Positions 1 through 12,761 of a stretch of 64,000 nt of DNA are shown in pieces (within the stretch, counting starts at the first letter, position 1; each line of letters opens with the position of its first letter). The stretch is from assembly GCF_000244955.1 (NCBI RefSeq), contig NZ_CM001439.1, positions 2,198,628 through 2,262,627 on the forward strand. The letters are read 5' to 3'. Under the pieces are notes generated by a model. It ran no database searches. It had not been told where the DNA came from and saw only the letters and a program-made list of their open reading frames with translations. The stretch is from Saccharomonospora marina XMU15. GTDB taxonomy: Bacteria; Actinomycetota; Actinomycetes; Mycobacteriales; Pseudonocardiaceae. Position numbers and translations under genes: made by a program.

Positions 1-272
1 GGCGGGGTGGGTTCTTCCGGCCGCCTGCGGCCGGTGCCGGTGACGACCACGCGCACGTCCCTGCCGTCGAGCCGTACCTCGACGAGGTGCTCGGGCAGTT
101 GGGCGGTGACCTCCGCGGCGAGGTCGGACAGCGCGTTCAGCAGCATCAGCCGCGCCGAGGGCTCCAGCGCCGCCGAGAGCACAGCGGCCGCGCGCCGCAG
201 TTGCTCGTCGCCCGCCGAGGCCGTGGTGCTCAGGTCCTCACGCAGAGCCGAGAGGTACGGAGTCAGGTCCAT
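1..272 (-). CDS. HicB-family-like antitoxin / small regulatory protein (3' end outside window)
   Basis: The reading frame starts at the ATG at 272 (minus strand) and runs off the left edge of the window, so only about 90 N-terminal residues are visible. The N-terminus (MDLTPYLSALREDL) and the later segment EVRLDGRDVRVVVTGTG resemble a family of actinomycete proteins annotated as HicB-family antitoxins, which carry an Arc-like DNA-binding domain near the C-terminus. That part is not visible here. Upstream of the start lie two perfect 11-bp direct repeats (280-302), as expected for an autoregulated antitoxin-type gene. No toxin partner can be seen. The family assignment is from memory of similar N-termini, so it is moderate. 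Confidence 0.6.
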   Translation of the reverse strand, partial: MDLTPYLSALREDLSTTASAGDEQLRRAAAVLSAALEPSARLMLLNALSDLAAEVTAQLPEHLVEVRLDGRDVRVVVTGTGRRRPEEPTP

Positions 273-279
273 GCCACCA

Positions 280-302
280 ATATGACATCAGATATGACAT
301 CA
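280..302. promoter_or_regulatory. Tandem 11-bp direct repeats, probable operator
   Basis: ATATGACATCA occurs twice, at 280-290 and 292-302, with a 12-bp period. Each copy contains the near-palindrome TGACATCA. The pair lies 7 bp upstream of the minus-strand start at 272, where the -10/-35 region of that gene should be, so autorepression is the simplest reading. It also lies about 95 bp upstream of thyX. Confidence 0.6.
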
Positions 303-395
303 CACAAGGCAACGATGGTGTCTTGGTGATGTCGCCCGGAGCTGTCGGAGCCGGGAGATACGCTGCCGGTGTCAGCAAGGCGGAGGGAGTCGAAC

Positions 396-1148
396 GTGGC
401 CGAGACGGTGTCGCCCAAGGTGCGGTTGATCGCGAAGACGGAGTTCTTCCCACCGGAGGACGTGCCGTGGTCCACCGACGCCGACGGTGGCCAGGCGCTC
501 GCCGAGTTCGCGGGCAGGGCCTGCTACCAGTCGTGGAAGAAGCCCAACCCCAAGACGGCGACCAACGCGGGCTACCTCGATCACATCATCGAGGTCGGTC
601 ATCTCTCGGTGCTGGAGCACGGTTCGGCGACGTTCTACATCACCGGCATCTCCCGCTCTCTCACCCACGAACTGATCAGGCACCGGCACTTCTCGTACTC
701 GCAGCTGTCGCAGCGGTACGTGCCCGAACGCGACGCCGCCTTCGTGGAGCCCGAGGTGATCGCCAACGATCCGGAGTTGCACGAGAAATTCGTCGCCGCC
801 GCCCAGGCCAGCGTCGATGCCTACACCGAGTTGCTCGCCGGGCTGGAACAGAAGTTCGCCGACGCACCGAGCGCCACGCTGCGCCGCAAGCAGGCCCGGC
901 AGGCCGCCCGCTCCGTGCTGCCCAACGCGACCGAGACCCGCATCGTGGTCACCGGTAACTACCGGGCCTGGCGGCACTTCATCGCGATGCGCGCCACCGA
1001 ACACGCCGACGTGGAGATCCGTGGTCTCGCCGTGGAATGTCTGCGGCAACTGCAGAAGGTCGCGGAGAACGTGTTCGCCGACTTCACGATCTCCACGCTG
1101 CCCGACGGCACCGAGGTGGCCTCCAGCCCCAGGGTCCTCGAGGGCTGA
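396..1148 (+). CDS. thyX: FAD-dependent thymidylate synthase ThyX
   Basis: Makes dTMP from dUMP using methylene-tetrahydrofolate and FAD/NADPH, the alternative to ThyA. The ThyX signature RHRxxSxxxxSxR is present as [13 protein letters not shown] at residues 95-107. Length (250 residues) is typical. I chose the GTG at 396 because a strong Shine-Dalgarno (GGAGGGA, 382-388) precedes it; an in-frame extension to 369 lacks one. A TACGCT -10-like box lies at 359-364. The gene sits upstream of an ACT-domain gene, a Ser/Thr kinase and dapA-rnj; in M. tuberculosis thyX also neighbours dapA and rnj. Confidence 0.95.
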   Translation: MAETVSPKVRLIAKTEFFPPEDVPWSTDADGGQALAEFAGRACYQSWKKPNPKTATNAGYLDHIIEVGHLSVLEHGSATFYITGISRSLTHELIRHRHFSYSQLSQRYVPERDAAFVEPEVIANDPELHEKFVAAAQASVDAYTELLAGLEQKFADAPSATLRRKQARQAARSVLPNATETRIVVTGNYRAWRHFIAMRATEHADVEIRGLAVECLRQLQKVAENVFADFTISTLPDGTEVASSPRVLEG

Positions 1149-1183
1149 CGGGCAACAGGCCGCGACGAAAGCGAAGGGGAACG

Positions 1184-1579
1184 ATGCGGCGACTCGCCAT
1201 CGACGTCCGCCCGGAGGAGTACGCGGTCGCCCGCCTCGACGCGAGCGCGGCCGTGCCCGAGCCGCTACTGGAGCCCGCCGACGGGGCGCTGGTGTCGGTC
1301 ACTCGCACGGACGCGGAACTGTCCGTCGTCTGCCCGGCGGCACTCGTGCCGTCGGCCGCCCGGTCGGAACGGGGCTGGCGGGCGCTGACCGTTCGCGGCC
1401 CGCTGGCGTTCACCCTCACCGGGATCATCGCGGCGCTGTCCAGCGAGCTCGCCGCGGCGGGCGTCGCGCTGTTCAGTCTCTCCACGTTCGACACCGATCA
1501 CGTCCTGGTCAAGCACACCGATCTGGACCGCGCGGTCACCGCGTTGCGGCGGGCAGGCCACGAAGTCCACGGGGTCTGA
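1184..1579 (+). CDS. ACT domain-containing protein
   Basis: A 131-residue protein that fits the ACT_7/CASTOR-like family: a short N-terminal region, then an ACT-like fold ending in the conserved WRALTVRGPLAFTLTGIIAALSSELA and FSLSTFDTDHVLVK stretches. Such proteins are thought to bind small ligands, often amino acids. No enzymatic domain is attached. The start at ATG 1184 is preceded by GAAGGGGA (1172-1179). It lies 35 bp after thyX in the same direction and is probably co-transcribed with it. The ligand is unknown. Confidence 0.8.
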   Translation: MRRLAIDVRPEEYAVARLDASAAVPEPLLEPADGALVSVTRTDAELSVVCPAALVPSAARSERGWRALTVRGPLAFTLTGIIAALSSELAAAGVALFSLSTFDTDHVLVKHTDLDRAVTALRRAGHEVHGV

Positions 1580-1637
1580 GTCCACTCGCCGTGTCGTCGC
1601 TAACATCTGGGCGCACACGAAGAGGGGACCTGTCAAC

Positions 1638-3167
1638 GTGACCGACGAGCAGACCCGGCCACCCCACGTCAACCAGGGGGCGCCCGGCCATCGCACGATC
1701 GCGAACCGCTACACACTGCTGGGGGAACTCGGCCGAGGTGGCATGGGGGTGGTGTGGCGTGCACAGGACATCGTCATCGGACGCCAGGTGGCGATCAAGG
1801 AGCTGACACTGCCGGAGGGCGCCGAGGACGCGGGCGTGTTCCAGGAACGGGTGCTTCGCGAGGTGCGCAGCGGTGGCCGTCTCAACGACCCGGCCGTGGT
1901 CACCGTGTTCGACGTGGTCGCAGAGGGCGACACCACGTTCATCGTGATGGAACTCGTGGAGGCGCCGACCCTTTCGGAGGTGGTACGGCGCAACGGACCG
2001 CTGCAACCGCAGCACGTCGCCTCGATCGGCGAGCAGGTGCTCTCGGCGTTGCGCGCCGCTCACGAGGCAGGCATCGTGCACCGCGACGTCAAGCCGGGCA
2101 ACATCATGGTCGGCCCGAACGGGCGCGTGAAGCTCACCGATTTCGGTATCGCGCAGGCCATCGACGACCCACGCCTGACGACAAGCGGCATGCTCGTCGG
2201 TTCACCCGCGTTCATGGCGCCGGAACGGGTGGCGGGCAGGGAAACGCTGCCCGCCTCGGACCTGTGGTCGCTGGGGGCGACGCTGTTCTTCGCCGTGGAG
2301 GGCATCGTGCCCTTCGAGCGATCGACCACGGCCGCGACGCTGCACGCGATCATGAACGAGGTTCCCTACCTCACCCATGCCCGGGGCCCGCTCGCCTCGG
2401 CGATCATGGGACTGCTGATCGCCACCCCCGAGGCCAGGATCAACGCCGAGCAGGCGCGGGGGCTGCTCAACATGGCGGCCGCGCAGCAGCCGTTGCCGCC
2501 AACCCCGCCTGGCGGTCAACCCACCGTGCCGCACCAGCCGGGCCAGCCACCCACGATGCTGGCCGGGCACACCGCGCTCGGCGCGGGCGGGCCCGCCCCA
2601 CGCGGCAACCGCAAGGCGCTCGTCATCGGTGGCGCGGTCATCGGGGTGGCGATGCTGGTGGCGGGCTTCTTCCTCGGCAAGCCGGTGTGGTCGCCCTCGG
2701 TCGACGAGGCGCTGCAGTCGACGTTGACCTACGGCGAGGGCGGGGACATCGCCGACCCCTACATCGACGGCCAGAGCTACTACTGCGTGAACACACCCAT
2801 CGTCAAGGGCAGGTCGATCGCTCAGAACAACTGGGTGGACTGCGAAGAGGCACACGACGCCGAGCTGTACGACTACCACTGGAGCCTCGGCGGCTCCGAC
2901 GAGGAGGACAGCAGGCAGGCGAGCTACCCCGGGGTGGAGCCACTGGCCGAGTTCGGGGAGCGGGCCTGCGGGCTGAGCTTCCACTCCAACCGGATCAACG
3001 ACGAGCTTCGGCCCCGCCTGCGCTACCAGGTGCTGGTACCCAGCCAGCGGGAGTGGGAGCGGCGGCCCGAGAGCTACACCGACGACGCCTCCCGCACCGT
3101 CTACTGCTTCGCCATCGACGCGGGCGGCGGCCAACTCACCGGCGAGGCGACGCGGGAGATCGAGTAG
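1638..3167 (+). CDS. Membrane-anchored Ser/Thr protein kinase with Cys-containing extracellular domain
   Basis: Eukaryotic-type kinase. Visible parts: glycine loop GELGRGGMG (residues 29-37), ATP-binding Lys in VAIKEL (K54), HRDVKPGN (H148-N155), DFG (D168-G170), and SPAFMAPE in the activation segment. A Pro/Gln-rich linker leads to one membrane helix (about 327-347). The outer part has several Cys and the motif VDCEEAHDAELYD, which resembles the 'septum formation' domain rather than PASTA repeats, suggesting a sensor of envelope state. The GTG start at 1638 has AGAGGGGA upstream and a TAACAT -10-like sequence near 1600. It is not PknB, which would carry PASTA repeats. Substrates cannot be read from the sequence. 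Confidence 0.9.
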   Translation: MTDEQTRPPHVNQGAPGHRTIANRYTLLGELGRGGMGVVWRAQDIVIGRQVAIKELTLPEGAEDAGVFQERVLREVRSGGRLNDPAVVTVFDVVAEGDTTFIVMELVEAPTLSEVVRRNGPLQPQHVASIGEQVLSALRAAHEAGIVHRDVKPGNIMVGPNGRVKLTDFGIAQAIDDPRLTTSGMLVGSPAFMAPERVAGRETLPASDLWSLGATLFFAVEGIVPFERSTTAATLHAIMNEVPYLTHARGPLASAIMGLLIATPEARINAEQARGLLNMAAAQQPLPPTPPGGQPTVPHQPGQPPTMLAGHTALGAGGPAPRGNRKALVIGGAVIGVAMLVAGFFLGKPVWSPSVDEALQSTLTYGEGGDIADPYIDGQSYYCVNTPIVKGRSIAQNNWVDCEEAHDAELYDYHWSLGGSDEEDSRQASYPGVEPLAEFGERACGLSFHSNRINDELRPRLRYQVLVPSQREWERRPESYTDDASRTVYCFAIDAGGGQLTGEATREIE

Positions 3168-3266
3168 CCGCAAACGTTTCGGTGCACGCTCCTTCTCGCC
3201 GGGGAATCTCCCGGCCCGGAGCGCGCGGAGAACCGATCACCTCGTTCGGCTCGGCCGACGCGGTAA

Positions 3267-6002
<2,736 letters not shown>

Positions 6003-6016
<14 letters not shown>

Positions 6017-6110
6017 CGGCGGCCACGAGCAGGGCAAGCAGCGCCGCCGCCGCCTGCGTGAGCAGTGCGCGGCGGGCCTTGCGCTGTTCCCGCGGGCTCG
6101 GTCGACTCAT
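6003..6110 (-). CDS. Small basic single-span membrane protein (35 residues)
   Basis: A very short frame starting MSRPSPREQRKARRALL followed by an Ala/Leu helix (QAAAALLALLVAAAT) and ending RG. A positive N-terminus followed by one hydrophobic helix suggests a small membrane protein with the N-terminus inside. The minus-strand sequence CAGGGG lies 6 nt before this ATG, a good Shine-Dalgarno; a second ATG two codons upstream (6116) is too close to it. Its last 14 bp overlap the 3' end of rnj on the other strand. The product is unknown, and a chance frame cannot be excluded. Confidence 0.45.
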
Positions 6111-6210
6111 GCTCATCCCCTGGGTTCGCTCGCTGGTGCGTGCTTGTGGCGTCCCTTGGAAGTCTGGGGCAGCCGCCGGGTTCCGTCCTCCCGCCCGAGA
6201 CTGATTCCGG

Positions 6211-7197
6211 CTACCCCTCGCGGGGGAGTGGTTCGCCCGCTACTTCCGGACCGGTCCGCTTGCCCGGCGCCCACAGTTGCACCACGAGCGCCCCGCAGAG
6301 CAGCACCACGGCACCGACCAGTTGCGGCCACGTCAGCTCCTCGCTGAGCAGCAGCCATGCTGCCGTGGTGGCCACCAGCGGCTCCAGCAGCGCCAGCACG
6401 CTCGCGGTGGAGGCGGGCAGGTGGCGAAGTGCCGTGATCCCGGCGAGGTAGGCAAGCACGGTCGACACCAGTGCCACCGCGGCGAGCAGCAGCCACACCG
6501 GTGGTTGCCAGGGACCGAAGTCGGCGGTGCGAAGCAGTATTGACACCGGCAGGTCCCACGGCGGCGCCACGACGGACACGGCGACGGCGCCGACGACCAT
6601 GCCCCAGGTCACCATGCTCAACGGGTGTTGGCTGGAGACACCGTGCTCGCCGAGCAGGAAGTAGGCCGCCGAGCACAAGGCCGCGCCAAGACCCGCCAGC
6701 AGCCCCACCGCGTCGATGCGCAGCCCCTCGTGTACCCGGGCCACCAGCGCGAGTCCGAGCAGCGCCAACGCGATACCCGCCCACAACTGCCACGGCAGGC
6801 GCACCTTGCGCACGACCCGCACCCACAGCGCGACCAGCACCGGCGAGGTGAACTCCAGCAGTATCGCGATGCCGACGGGGATGCGCGCGGCGGCGAGGAA
6901 GTAGAACAGCTGCACGCCCGCCACCGCGAGCAGCCCGTAGCCCACCAGCAGCCGCCACTGCTCGCGCCGCACCTTCAGCAGTGCGGGCCGCACCAGCGCG
7001 ACGCCCACCAGGAGCACAACCGCGGAAAGCCCGATCCGCACCGAGGCGACCTGCTGCGGCGACAGGCCCGCCAGCATCGCAGGCTTGCCGAGCGCCCCGG
7101 AACTGCCGAAGGACAGCGAGGCGAGCAGGATCAGCGCCAGCCCACGGCCGCGGCTGACGGGTACGGGCTTGCGGGTGGGAGACGCACTGACGACCAC
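6211..7197 (-). CDS. EamA/DMT-superfamily transporter
   Basis: A 328-residue protein with about ten hydrophobic helices in two EamA repeats, typical of drug/metabolite exporters of the RhaT/YdcZ type. The first repeat begins ALILLASLSFGSSGALGKPAM, and the second contains the conserved ALLEPLVATTAAWLLLSEELTWPQLVGAVV. The substrate is unknown; relatives export amino acids or other metabolites. The GTG start at 7197 has no Shine-Dalgarno, but TAGGGT (minus strand, 7205-7210) ends 7 nt upstream, consistent with a leaderless mRNA. It lies downstream of an acyltransferase gene in the same direction and is probably independently transcribed. Confidence 0.88.
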   Translation of the reverse strand: MVVSASPTRKPVPVSRGRGLALILLASLSFGSSGALGKPAMLAGLSPQQVASVRIGLSAVVLLVGVALVRPALLKVRREQWRLLVGYGLLAVAGVQLFYFLAAARIPVGIAILLEFTSPVLVALWVRVVRKVRLPWQLWAGIALALLGLALVARVHEGLRIDAVGLLAGLGAALCSAAYFLLGEHGVSSQHPLSMVTWGMVVGAVAVSVVAPPWDLPVSILLRTADFGPWQPPVWLLLAAVALVSTVLAYLAGITALRHLPASTASVLALLEPLVATTAAWLLLSEELTWPQLVGAVVLLCGALVVQLWAPGKRTGPEVAGEPLPREG

Positions 7198-7253
7198 ACC
7201 CGCGACCCTATTGCGACCCTGTGACAGTTCGCCGCCGATTTTCCTCCGGCCGG

Positions 7254-8081
7254 TCAGGGCCGCCAGGGGCTGGTGCTGTCCGTGGGCCGGGTCGGATCGT
7301 GGAACCTCGGCCGGTCGGGTTCCTCGGCCCGCAGCGGGACGAGCCCCCGAGTGATCGCGCGCATGATCGCCGCGTGTGCCTTCACCGCGTCACCTGCCCG
7401 GTCGGGCCGAAACGCCGACAGTTCCACCGGTTCTGCGAAGTGCACCCGAAACGTCGGCCTGCGCAACGGGGAAGTGAGGCCGGACCGCGCGAGCGGCACG
7501 ATGTCGGCCAGTCCTTCCACCCGCTCCGTGCCCCAGTACACCGCCTCGTGCGCACCCCACTGGCTGATCGGCACCACGGGAACCCCGGTGGCGAGTGCGA
7601 GGCGAGCGGCTCCGGTCTTGCCGCGTTCCGGCCACAATCCCGGGTCGTGGCTGATCCTGCCCTCGGGGTAGACGATGATCGGTGCCCGCGTGTCGCACAG
7701 CGCCCGGGTCGCCGCGGCGAACTGCTCGACGGCGGAGGCCGATCCCCTGTCGACGCGCAGGTGGCCGCTGGCCCGCAGCGCTGTGCCGAGCACGGGCGCG
7801 TCCAGCAGGCCGCCCGCCAGCATGAACCGCGGCGCGAGGCCGATCCGCCTGCACGCCGCCATCAGCACGAACGCGTCGAAAACGCCGATGTGGTTCGCCG
7901 CCATGAGCAGCGGCCTGCCCCTCAGCTCACCCGGGACGCCGCCCGTCACCCGCAGCCTGCCCGCGAGGTTCACCAGCGCCTCGTCGACCGCGAGCATCGT
8001 GCGCCAGATCAGTGGAGTGCTGTCCTCGCGGCGTGTCGGCACGTCTTCCTCCGGGTACAGCGCGACCATGGCGCGAAGCAT
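7254..8081 (-). CDS. PlsC-type 1-acylglycerol-3-phosphate O-acyltransferase
   Basis: Glycerolipid acyltransferase fold: the catalytic motif NHxxxxD appears as NHIGVFD, followed by a glycine-rich acceptor segment and VYPEGRISHD (motif III). Expected to acylate lysophosphatidic acid or a related acceptor at the inner membrane. At 275 residues it is slightly longer than minimal PlsC, with a 40-residue N-terminal part before the core. The start is uncertain: ATG at 8081 or the next ATG four codons later (MVALYPEED), and neither has a clear ribosome-binding site. A second, different PlsC-like gene lies at 47201. Confidence 0.85.
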   Translation of the reverse strand: MLRAMVALYPEEDVPTRREDSTPLIWRTMLAVDEALVNLAGRLRVTGGVPGELRGRPLLMAANHIGVFDAFVLMAACRRIGLAPRFMLAGGLLDAPVLGTALRASGHLRVDRGSASAVEQFAAATRALCDTRAPIIVYPEGRISHDPGLWPERGKTGAARLALATGVPVVPISQWGAHEAVYWGTERVEGLADIVPLARSGLTSPLRRPTFRVHFAEPVELSAFRPDRAGDAVKAHAAIMRAITRGLVPLRAEEPDRPRFHDPTRPTDSTSPWRP

Positions 8082-8167
8082 GTCATGTGGGGGCGAGCGC
8101 TGTTCACAGGGTGTGTGACCCGAGTGGCACGTGTGACTGAAGTGCCGAAACGACTACCGTGGAAGGC

Positions 8168-10714
8168 ATGGCGAGCGGTTCGGTGACCAAGGGCAGAAGC
8201 GCGGCGCGTGGCGGCAGAGGCAAGAGCCCCACGAAGGGTTCCGCGAAGAGCACCACGAAAAGCTCGGCCCGCTCCCGCCCTTCCTCGCGACCCGCTGCCC
8301 GGCGGCCCGCGGCCCGCCGCCCGAGCCGTTCCTCGCCCGGGACGTTCGCCAAGACCGTGCGAGGCGGCTGGACACTGCTCGCGAAGGGCGTCGGCGGGCT
8401 CGCGCGTGCGGTCGGCCGCACCCGGGACCTGGAAGCGGAGCACCGTAGGGACGGCGTCGCCCTCGGACTGATCGCGTTGGGCCTTGTCACGGCCGTGGGC
8501 GTGATGTGGGAGGCGGCCGGACCCGTCGGCCGGTGGGTCGCGATCGGCACCCGCAGCGTGTTCGGAGCCGCGTCCGCCGCACTACCGCTGGCCCTCGTGG
8601 TCGCCGCGATCGCGTTGATGCGGTCGGAACCGAGCCCGCAGACCCGGCCCCGCAGGGTGATCGGTACCTCGCTGGTCACGCTGTCGATACTCGGGCTGCT
8701 GCACGTGTTCAACGGAAGGCCGCAGCAACACGACGATCAGATGTTCGCGGGCGGCTGGCTGGGCTGGTTGTCCGGTGACCTGCTTTCCAGGGGAGTCACC
8801 GTCTGGGTCGCAGTGCCGTTGCTGATTCTGCTGCTCGGCTACGGGCTGCTGGTCTTCACCGGGACCCCGGCGCGGCAGGTGCCGCACCGGCTGCGGGAGT
8901 GGGGCGCCGAACCCGGCGAACGCGAGTACGACGAAACCGCGCAGGCCGAGAACGTCACCGCCACCGACCCGGCGGCGGTGCGGCTTCGCAAGCCCGCGAG
9001 GCGCAGGCAGGGCAGCGCCACCGCGGTGGGCGCGGAAGGCGACCCGGAAACCACGGCCGAACCCGGCGCCGTGCCCGCGACACAGCCGGAACTGCCGCTG
9101 CCCGCCACCGCCGGTTCGGCGGGCAACGCGCGTTCCGCCCCGCGTAAGCAACGCAAGACCGAGCAGGCGGTGGCGCTTGTCCGCACCGTCGAGGGCGACT
9201 ACCAACTGCCGTCGGCGGACCTGCTCGCGCTCGGCGACGCGCCGAAGGCTCGCAGCAAGGCGAACGACGCCATGATCGAGGCGATCACCGGGGTACTCGA
9301 GCAGTTCAATGTGGACGCTCAGGTGACCGGCTTCACGCGTGGCCCGACGGTGACGCGGTACGAGGTGGAACTCGGGCCGGGGGTGAAGGTCGAGAAGATC
9401 ACCGCGCTCACCAAGAACATCGCCTACGCCGTGGCCACCGACAACGTCCGGCTGCTCGCACCCATCCCCGGCAAGTCCGCGGTCGGTATCGAGGTGCCCA
9501 ACACCGACCGGGAAATGGTGCGGCTCGGCGACGTGCTGCGCTCGCCCAAGGCGGCCGAGGACGACCACCCGATGATCATCGGTCTCGGCAAGGACATCGA
9601 GGGCCATTTCGTCACCGCGAACCTGACCAAGATGCCGCACCTGCTCGTCGCGGGCTCCACCGGCTCAGGTAAGTCCAGCTTCGTCAACTCCATGCTGGTG
9701 TCGCTGCTGGCACGGGCGACGCCCTCGGAGTGCAGGATGATCCTGATCGACCCGAAGATGGTCGAACTCACCCCCTACGAGGGCATCCCGCACCTGATCA
9801 CGCCGATCATCACGCAGCCGAAGAAGGCCGCGGCCGCGCTGGCGTGGCTGGTGGAGGAGATGGAGCAGCGCTACCAGGACATGCAGGCCAGCCGGGTGCG
9901 CCACATAGACGACTTCAACAAGAAAGTGAGATCCGGTGACATCCAGGCGCCGCCCGGCAGCGAACGGGAATACCGGCCCTACCCCTACATCATGGCGATC
10001 GTCGACGAGCTCGCCGATCTGATGATGACCGCGCCGCGCGACGTGGAGGACGCGATCGTGCGGATCACGCAGAAGGCCCGTGCCGCGGGCATCCACCTCG
10101 TGCTGGCCACCCAGCGGCCGTCCGTGGACGTCGTCACCGGGCTGATCAAGACGAACGTGCCGTCCCGGCTGGCCTTCGCCACGTCCTCGCTCACCGACTC
10201 GCGGGTGATCCTCGACCAGCCGGGGGCGGAGAAGCTGATCGGCATGGGCGACGGGCTCTACCTGCCGATGGGGGCCAGCAAGCCCGCACGCATCCAGGGT
10301 GCCTTCGTCAGCGACGAGGAGATCACCGCGGTGGTCAACGCCACCAAGGAGCAGGCCGAACCCGACTACACCGACGGTGTCACCGCGGCGAAGGCGGGCG
10401 AGCAGAAGGAGATCGATCCCGACATCGGCGATGATCTCGACGTGCTGCTGCAGGCTGCGGAACTGGTGGTCAGTTCCCAGTTCGGGTCCACCTCGATGTT
10501 GCAGCGAAAGCTACGGGTCGGCTTCGCCAAGGCCGGCAGGCTGATGGACCTGCTCGAAACCCGTGGCGTGGTGGGCCCTTCGGAGGGGTCGAAGGCGCGT
10601 GACGTGCTGGTCAAGCCGGAGGACCTGCCCGGGGTGCTCGCGCTGATCCGGGGCGGTGACGCGGGGTCGGAAAGCGATGGCGACAACGACGAGCGCGACG
10701 GCGACGGGCTCTAA
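8168..10714 (+). CDS. ftsK: DNA translocase FtsK/SpoIIIE
   Basis: Septal ATP-driven DNA pump that clears and aligns chromosome termini during division. Order: a very basic Ser/Lys/Arg N-terminus (1-70), about four membrane helices (to roughly 240), a low-complexity linker, then the motor with Walker A GSTGSGKS (G496-S503), Walker [14 protein letters not shown] and the RecA-like arginine region, and a C-terminal winged-helix gamma domain ([19 protein letters not shown]... [14 protein letters not shown]) that reads KOPS sites. The ATG at 8168 is preferred to the GTG at 8159, because TACCGT (8155-8160) ends 7 nt before it and would be the -10 of a leaderless transcript. Same neighbourhood as M. 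tuberculosis Rv2748c. Confidence 0.96.
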   Translation: MASGSVTKGRSAARGGRGKSPTKGSAKSTTKSSARSRPSSRPAARRPAARRPSRSSPGTFAKTVRGGWTLLAKGVGGLARAVGRTRDLEAEHRRDGVALGLIALGLVTAVGVMWEAAGPVGRWVAIGTRSVFGAASAALPLALVVAAIALMRSEPSPQTRPRRVIGTSLVTLSILGLLHVFNGRPQQHDDQMFAGGWLGWLSGDLLSRGVTVWVAVPLLILLLGYGLLVFTGTPARQVPHRLREWGAEPGEREYDETAQAENVTATDPAAVRLRKPARRRQGSATAVGAEGDPETTAEPGAVPATQPELPLPATAGSAGNARSAPRKQRKTEQAVALVRTVEGDYQLPSADLLALGDAPKARSKANDAMIEAITGVLEQFNVDAQVTGFTRGPTVTRYEVELGPGVKVEKITALTKNIAYAVATDNVRLLAPIPGKSAVGIEVPNTDREMVRLGDVLRSPKAAEDDHPMIIGLGKDIEGHFVTANLTKMPHLLVAGSTGSGKSSFVNSMLVSLLARATPSECRMILIDPKMVELTPYEGIPHLITPIITQPKKAAAALAWLVEEMEQRYQDMQASRVRHIDDFNKKVRSGDIQAPPGSEREYRPYPYIMAIVDELADLMMTAPRDVEDAIVRITQKARAAGIHLVLATQRPSVDVVTGLIKTNVPSRLAFATSSLTDSRVILDQPGAEKLIGMGDGLYLPMGASKPARIQGAFVSDEEITAVVNATKEQAEPDYTDGVTAAKAGEQKEIDPDIGDDLDVLLQAAELVVSSQFGSTSMLQRKLRVGFAKAGRLMDLLETRGVVGPSEGSKARDVLVKPEDLPGVLALIRGGDAGSESDGDNDERDGDGL

Positions 10715-10736
10715 CGGGCTCTAGCCGGGTATCCGG

Positions 10737-11246
10737 TCACGGCTCGGTCGGCAGCCGCAGCAGCATGCGGGTGTTGCCGAGAGTGTTGGGCTTGACGAAC
10801 GGGAGATCGAGGAACTCCGCCACACCCGGGTCGGCGGATCGGCGCATCTCCTCGTACACCTCGCTCGGCACCGGCGTGCCCTCGATCTCCACGAACCCGT
10901 GCTTGGAGAAGAACTCGGTCTCGAACGTCAGCACGAAGATCCGTGCCACCCCCAACTCGCCCGCCAGCCGAAGCAGCCGCCGCACCAGCGCGTGCCCGAT
11001 GCCGCGCCCCCGCATCGAGCGCTCGACCGCGACCGTCCTGATCTCGGCCAGGTCCTCCCACAGCACGTGCAGCGCCCCGCAGCCCACCACCTCGTCGGCC
11101 AGTTCGGCCACCCAGAACTCCTGCACGTCCTCGTAGAGGGTCACCAGCTCCTTCTCGAGCAGCACCTTGCCCGCGTCGGAGTCGACGAGTGCCTTGATCT
11201 TGCGGACGTCGGTGACACGGGCACGACGGATGAGCGGGGACTCCAC
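10737..11246 (-). CDS. argA: ArgA-like amino-acid N-acetyltransferase (GNAT)
   Basis: A compact 169-residue GNAT protein: acetyl-CoA loop [19 protein letters not shown], then [22 protein letters not shown]. The gene lies between ftsK and pgsA, exactly where M. tuberculosis has Rv2747, a short L-glutamate/glutamine N-acetyltransferase that starts arginine synthesis, so the same role is likely. The GTG at 11246 is chosen because TAGCGT (minus strand, 11254-11259) ends 7 nt upstream, the leaderless spacing seen across this window. Much longer in-frame extensions lack coding character and would overlap rimO. Confidence 0.85.
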   Translation of the reverse strand: MESPLIRRARVTDVRKIKALVDSDAGKVLLEKELVTLYEDVQEFWVAELADEVVGCGALHVLWEDLAEIRTVAVERSMRGRGIGHALVRRLLRLAGELGVARIFVLTFETEFFSKHGFVEIEGTPVPSEVYEEMRRSADPGVAEFLDLPFVKPNTLGNTRMLLRLPTEP

Positions 11247-11315
11247 GGTGAAGACGCTAGCGGGCGGCGCGCGGGGCGCGCTCGCGGGCACCGTGCCTGC
11301 CGTTACCCTGGTCAG

Positions 11316-12761
11316 GTGTCCGCCGCCGAATCCTCGCAGCAGAACCGCCGAGTCTCGTTGCTGACCCTGGGCTGCGCCCGCAACGAGGTCGACTCCGAGG
11401 AACTCGCGGGCCGCCTCGCCGACGGCGGCTGGGAGATCACCGACGACCCGGAGGACAGCGCGGTCGTGGTGGTCAACACGTGCGGCTTCGTGGAATCGGC
11501 GAAGAAGGACTCGGTCGACACGCTGCTCGCCGCCGCCGACACCGGCGCCAAGGTCGTCGCTGTGGGATGCATGGCGGAGCGCTACGGCCGGGAACTGGCC
11601 GAGAGCCTGCCGGAGGCGGACGCGGTTTTGGGCTTCGACCACTACCCGTCGCTGGCGCAGCGGCTCGACGACGTCGCGGCGGGGCGACCGGTTGCCTCCC
11701 ACACTCCGGCCGACCGGCGCACGCTGCTGCCGATCAGCCCGGTGGAGCGGCAGGCCGCGGCCGGTGCTGTCGCCGTGCCGGGCCATTCCGGGTGGGGGCC
11801 GCGCGTACTGCGTACCCGGCTGGACGAGTCACCCGTGGCCGCGCTGAAGATCGCCTCCGGGTGCGACCGGCGCTGCTCGTTCTGCGCGATTCCCGCCTTC
11901 CGGGGGTCGTTCGTGTCGCGCCACCCGGACGAGATCGTGGCGGAGGCGCGCTGGCTGGCGGGCCAGGGCGTGCGAGAGCTGTTCCTCGTCAGCGAGAATT
12001 CCACCTCCTACGGCAAGGACCTCGCCCGCGAGCTCGGTGGCACTCGCGCGCTGGAGCGGTTGCTGCCGACGCTGGCCGCCGTCGAGGGGATCGACCGGGT
12101 GCGCGTTTCCTACCTGCAGCCCGCCGAGACCCGGCCGGATCTGGTGCGGGTGATCGCGACCACGCCCGGAGTCGCCGACTACTTCGACCTGTCGTTCCAG
12201 CACGCCAGCGAGCCGGTGCTGCGCAGGATGCGCCGGTTCGGCTCCACCGAGTCGTTCCTCGCACTACTCGGACAGATCCGGGAGTACGCACCGCAGGCGG
12301 GTGTGCGAACGAACGTGATCGTCGGTTTCCCCGGCGAGACCGAAGCCGACGTGGCCGAGCTGGAGCGGTTCCTGACAGCCGCGAGGCTGGACGCGGTCGG
12401 CGTGTTCGGCTACTCCGACGAGGACGGTACCGAGGCGGAGGGCTTCGAGGGCAAGCTCGATGCCGACACCGTCGCCGAGCGCGTCGGGCGGGTGTCGGCG
12501 CTGGTCGAGCAACTCACCGCACAGCGGGCCGAGGAGCGGGTCGGCACAGTGGTCGAGGTGCTGGTGGAAAGCGCCGACCTCGACTCGGGCGAAGTCACGG
12601 GCAGGGCGGCACACCAGGGGCCGGAGGTGGACGGCGAGTGCGTGGTGCTGGACGCCGGTAGCTGCAAGGTGGGCGAACTGGTGCGCTGCGAGGTCGTCGA
12701 CAGCGAGGGTGTGGACCTCATCGTGCGCGCCGTCGAACCCGGCGGGGAAACAGGCACGTGA
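11316..12761 (+). CDS. rimO: Ribosomal protein S12 methylthiotransferase RimO
   Basis: Radical SAM enzyme that adds a methylthio group to Asp of ribosomal protein S12. The N-terminal UPF0004 domain carries the three Cys of the auxiliary Fe-S cluster (LGCARN, NTCGF, VGCMAE). The radical SAM motif CxxxCxxC is at C183, C187 and C190. A TRAM domain closes the protein. The sequence [14 protein letters not shown] distinguishes it from MiaB, which usually reads GCQMN. GTG 11316 follows TACCCT (11304-11309) by 6 nt, so the mRNA is probably leaderless. Its stop overlaps pgsA (GTGA). M. tuberculosis has no rimO at this position. Confidence 0.93.
   Translation: MSAAESSQQNRRVSLLTLGCARNEVDSEELAGRLADGGWEITDDPEDSAVVVVNTCGFVESAKKDSVDTLLAAADTGAKVVAVGCMAERYGRELAESLPEADAVLGFDHYPSLAQRLDDVAAGRPVASHTPADRRTLLPISPVERQAAAGAVAVPGHSGWGPRVLRTRLDESPVAALKIASGCDRRCSFCAIPAFRGSFVSRHPDEIVAEARWLAGQGVRELFLVSENSTSYGKDLARELGGTRALERLLPTLAAVEGIDRVRVSYLQPAETRPDLVRVIATTPGVADYFDLSFQHASEPVLRRMRRFGSTESFLALLGQIREYAPQAGVRTNVIVGFPGETEADVAELERFLTAARLDAVGVFGYSDEDGTEAEGFEGKLDADTVAERVGRVSALVEQLTAQRAEERVGTVVEVLVESADLDSGEVTGRAAHQGPEVDGECVVLDAGSCKVGELVRCEVVDSEGVDLIVRAVEPGGETGT

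Noticed and set aside
10737-11786. A 349-residue minus-strand frame covering the argA region
   Set aside because: Only the last 169 residues have the GNAT fold; the extension overlaps rimO and has no family support. The leaderless -10 fixes the start at 11246.
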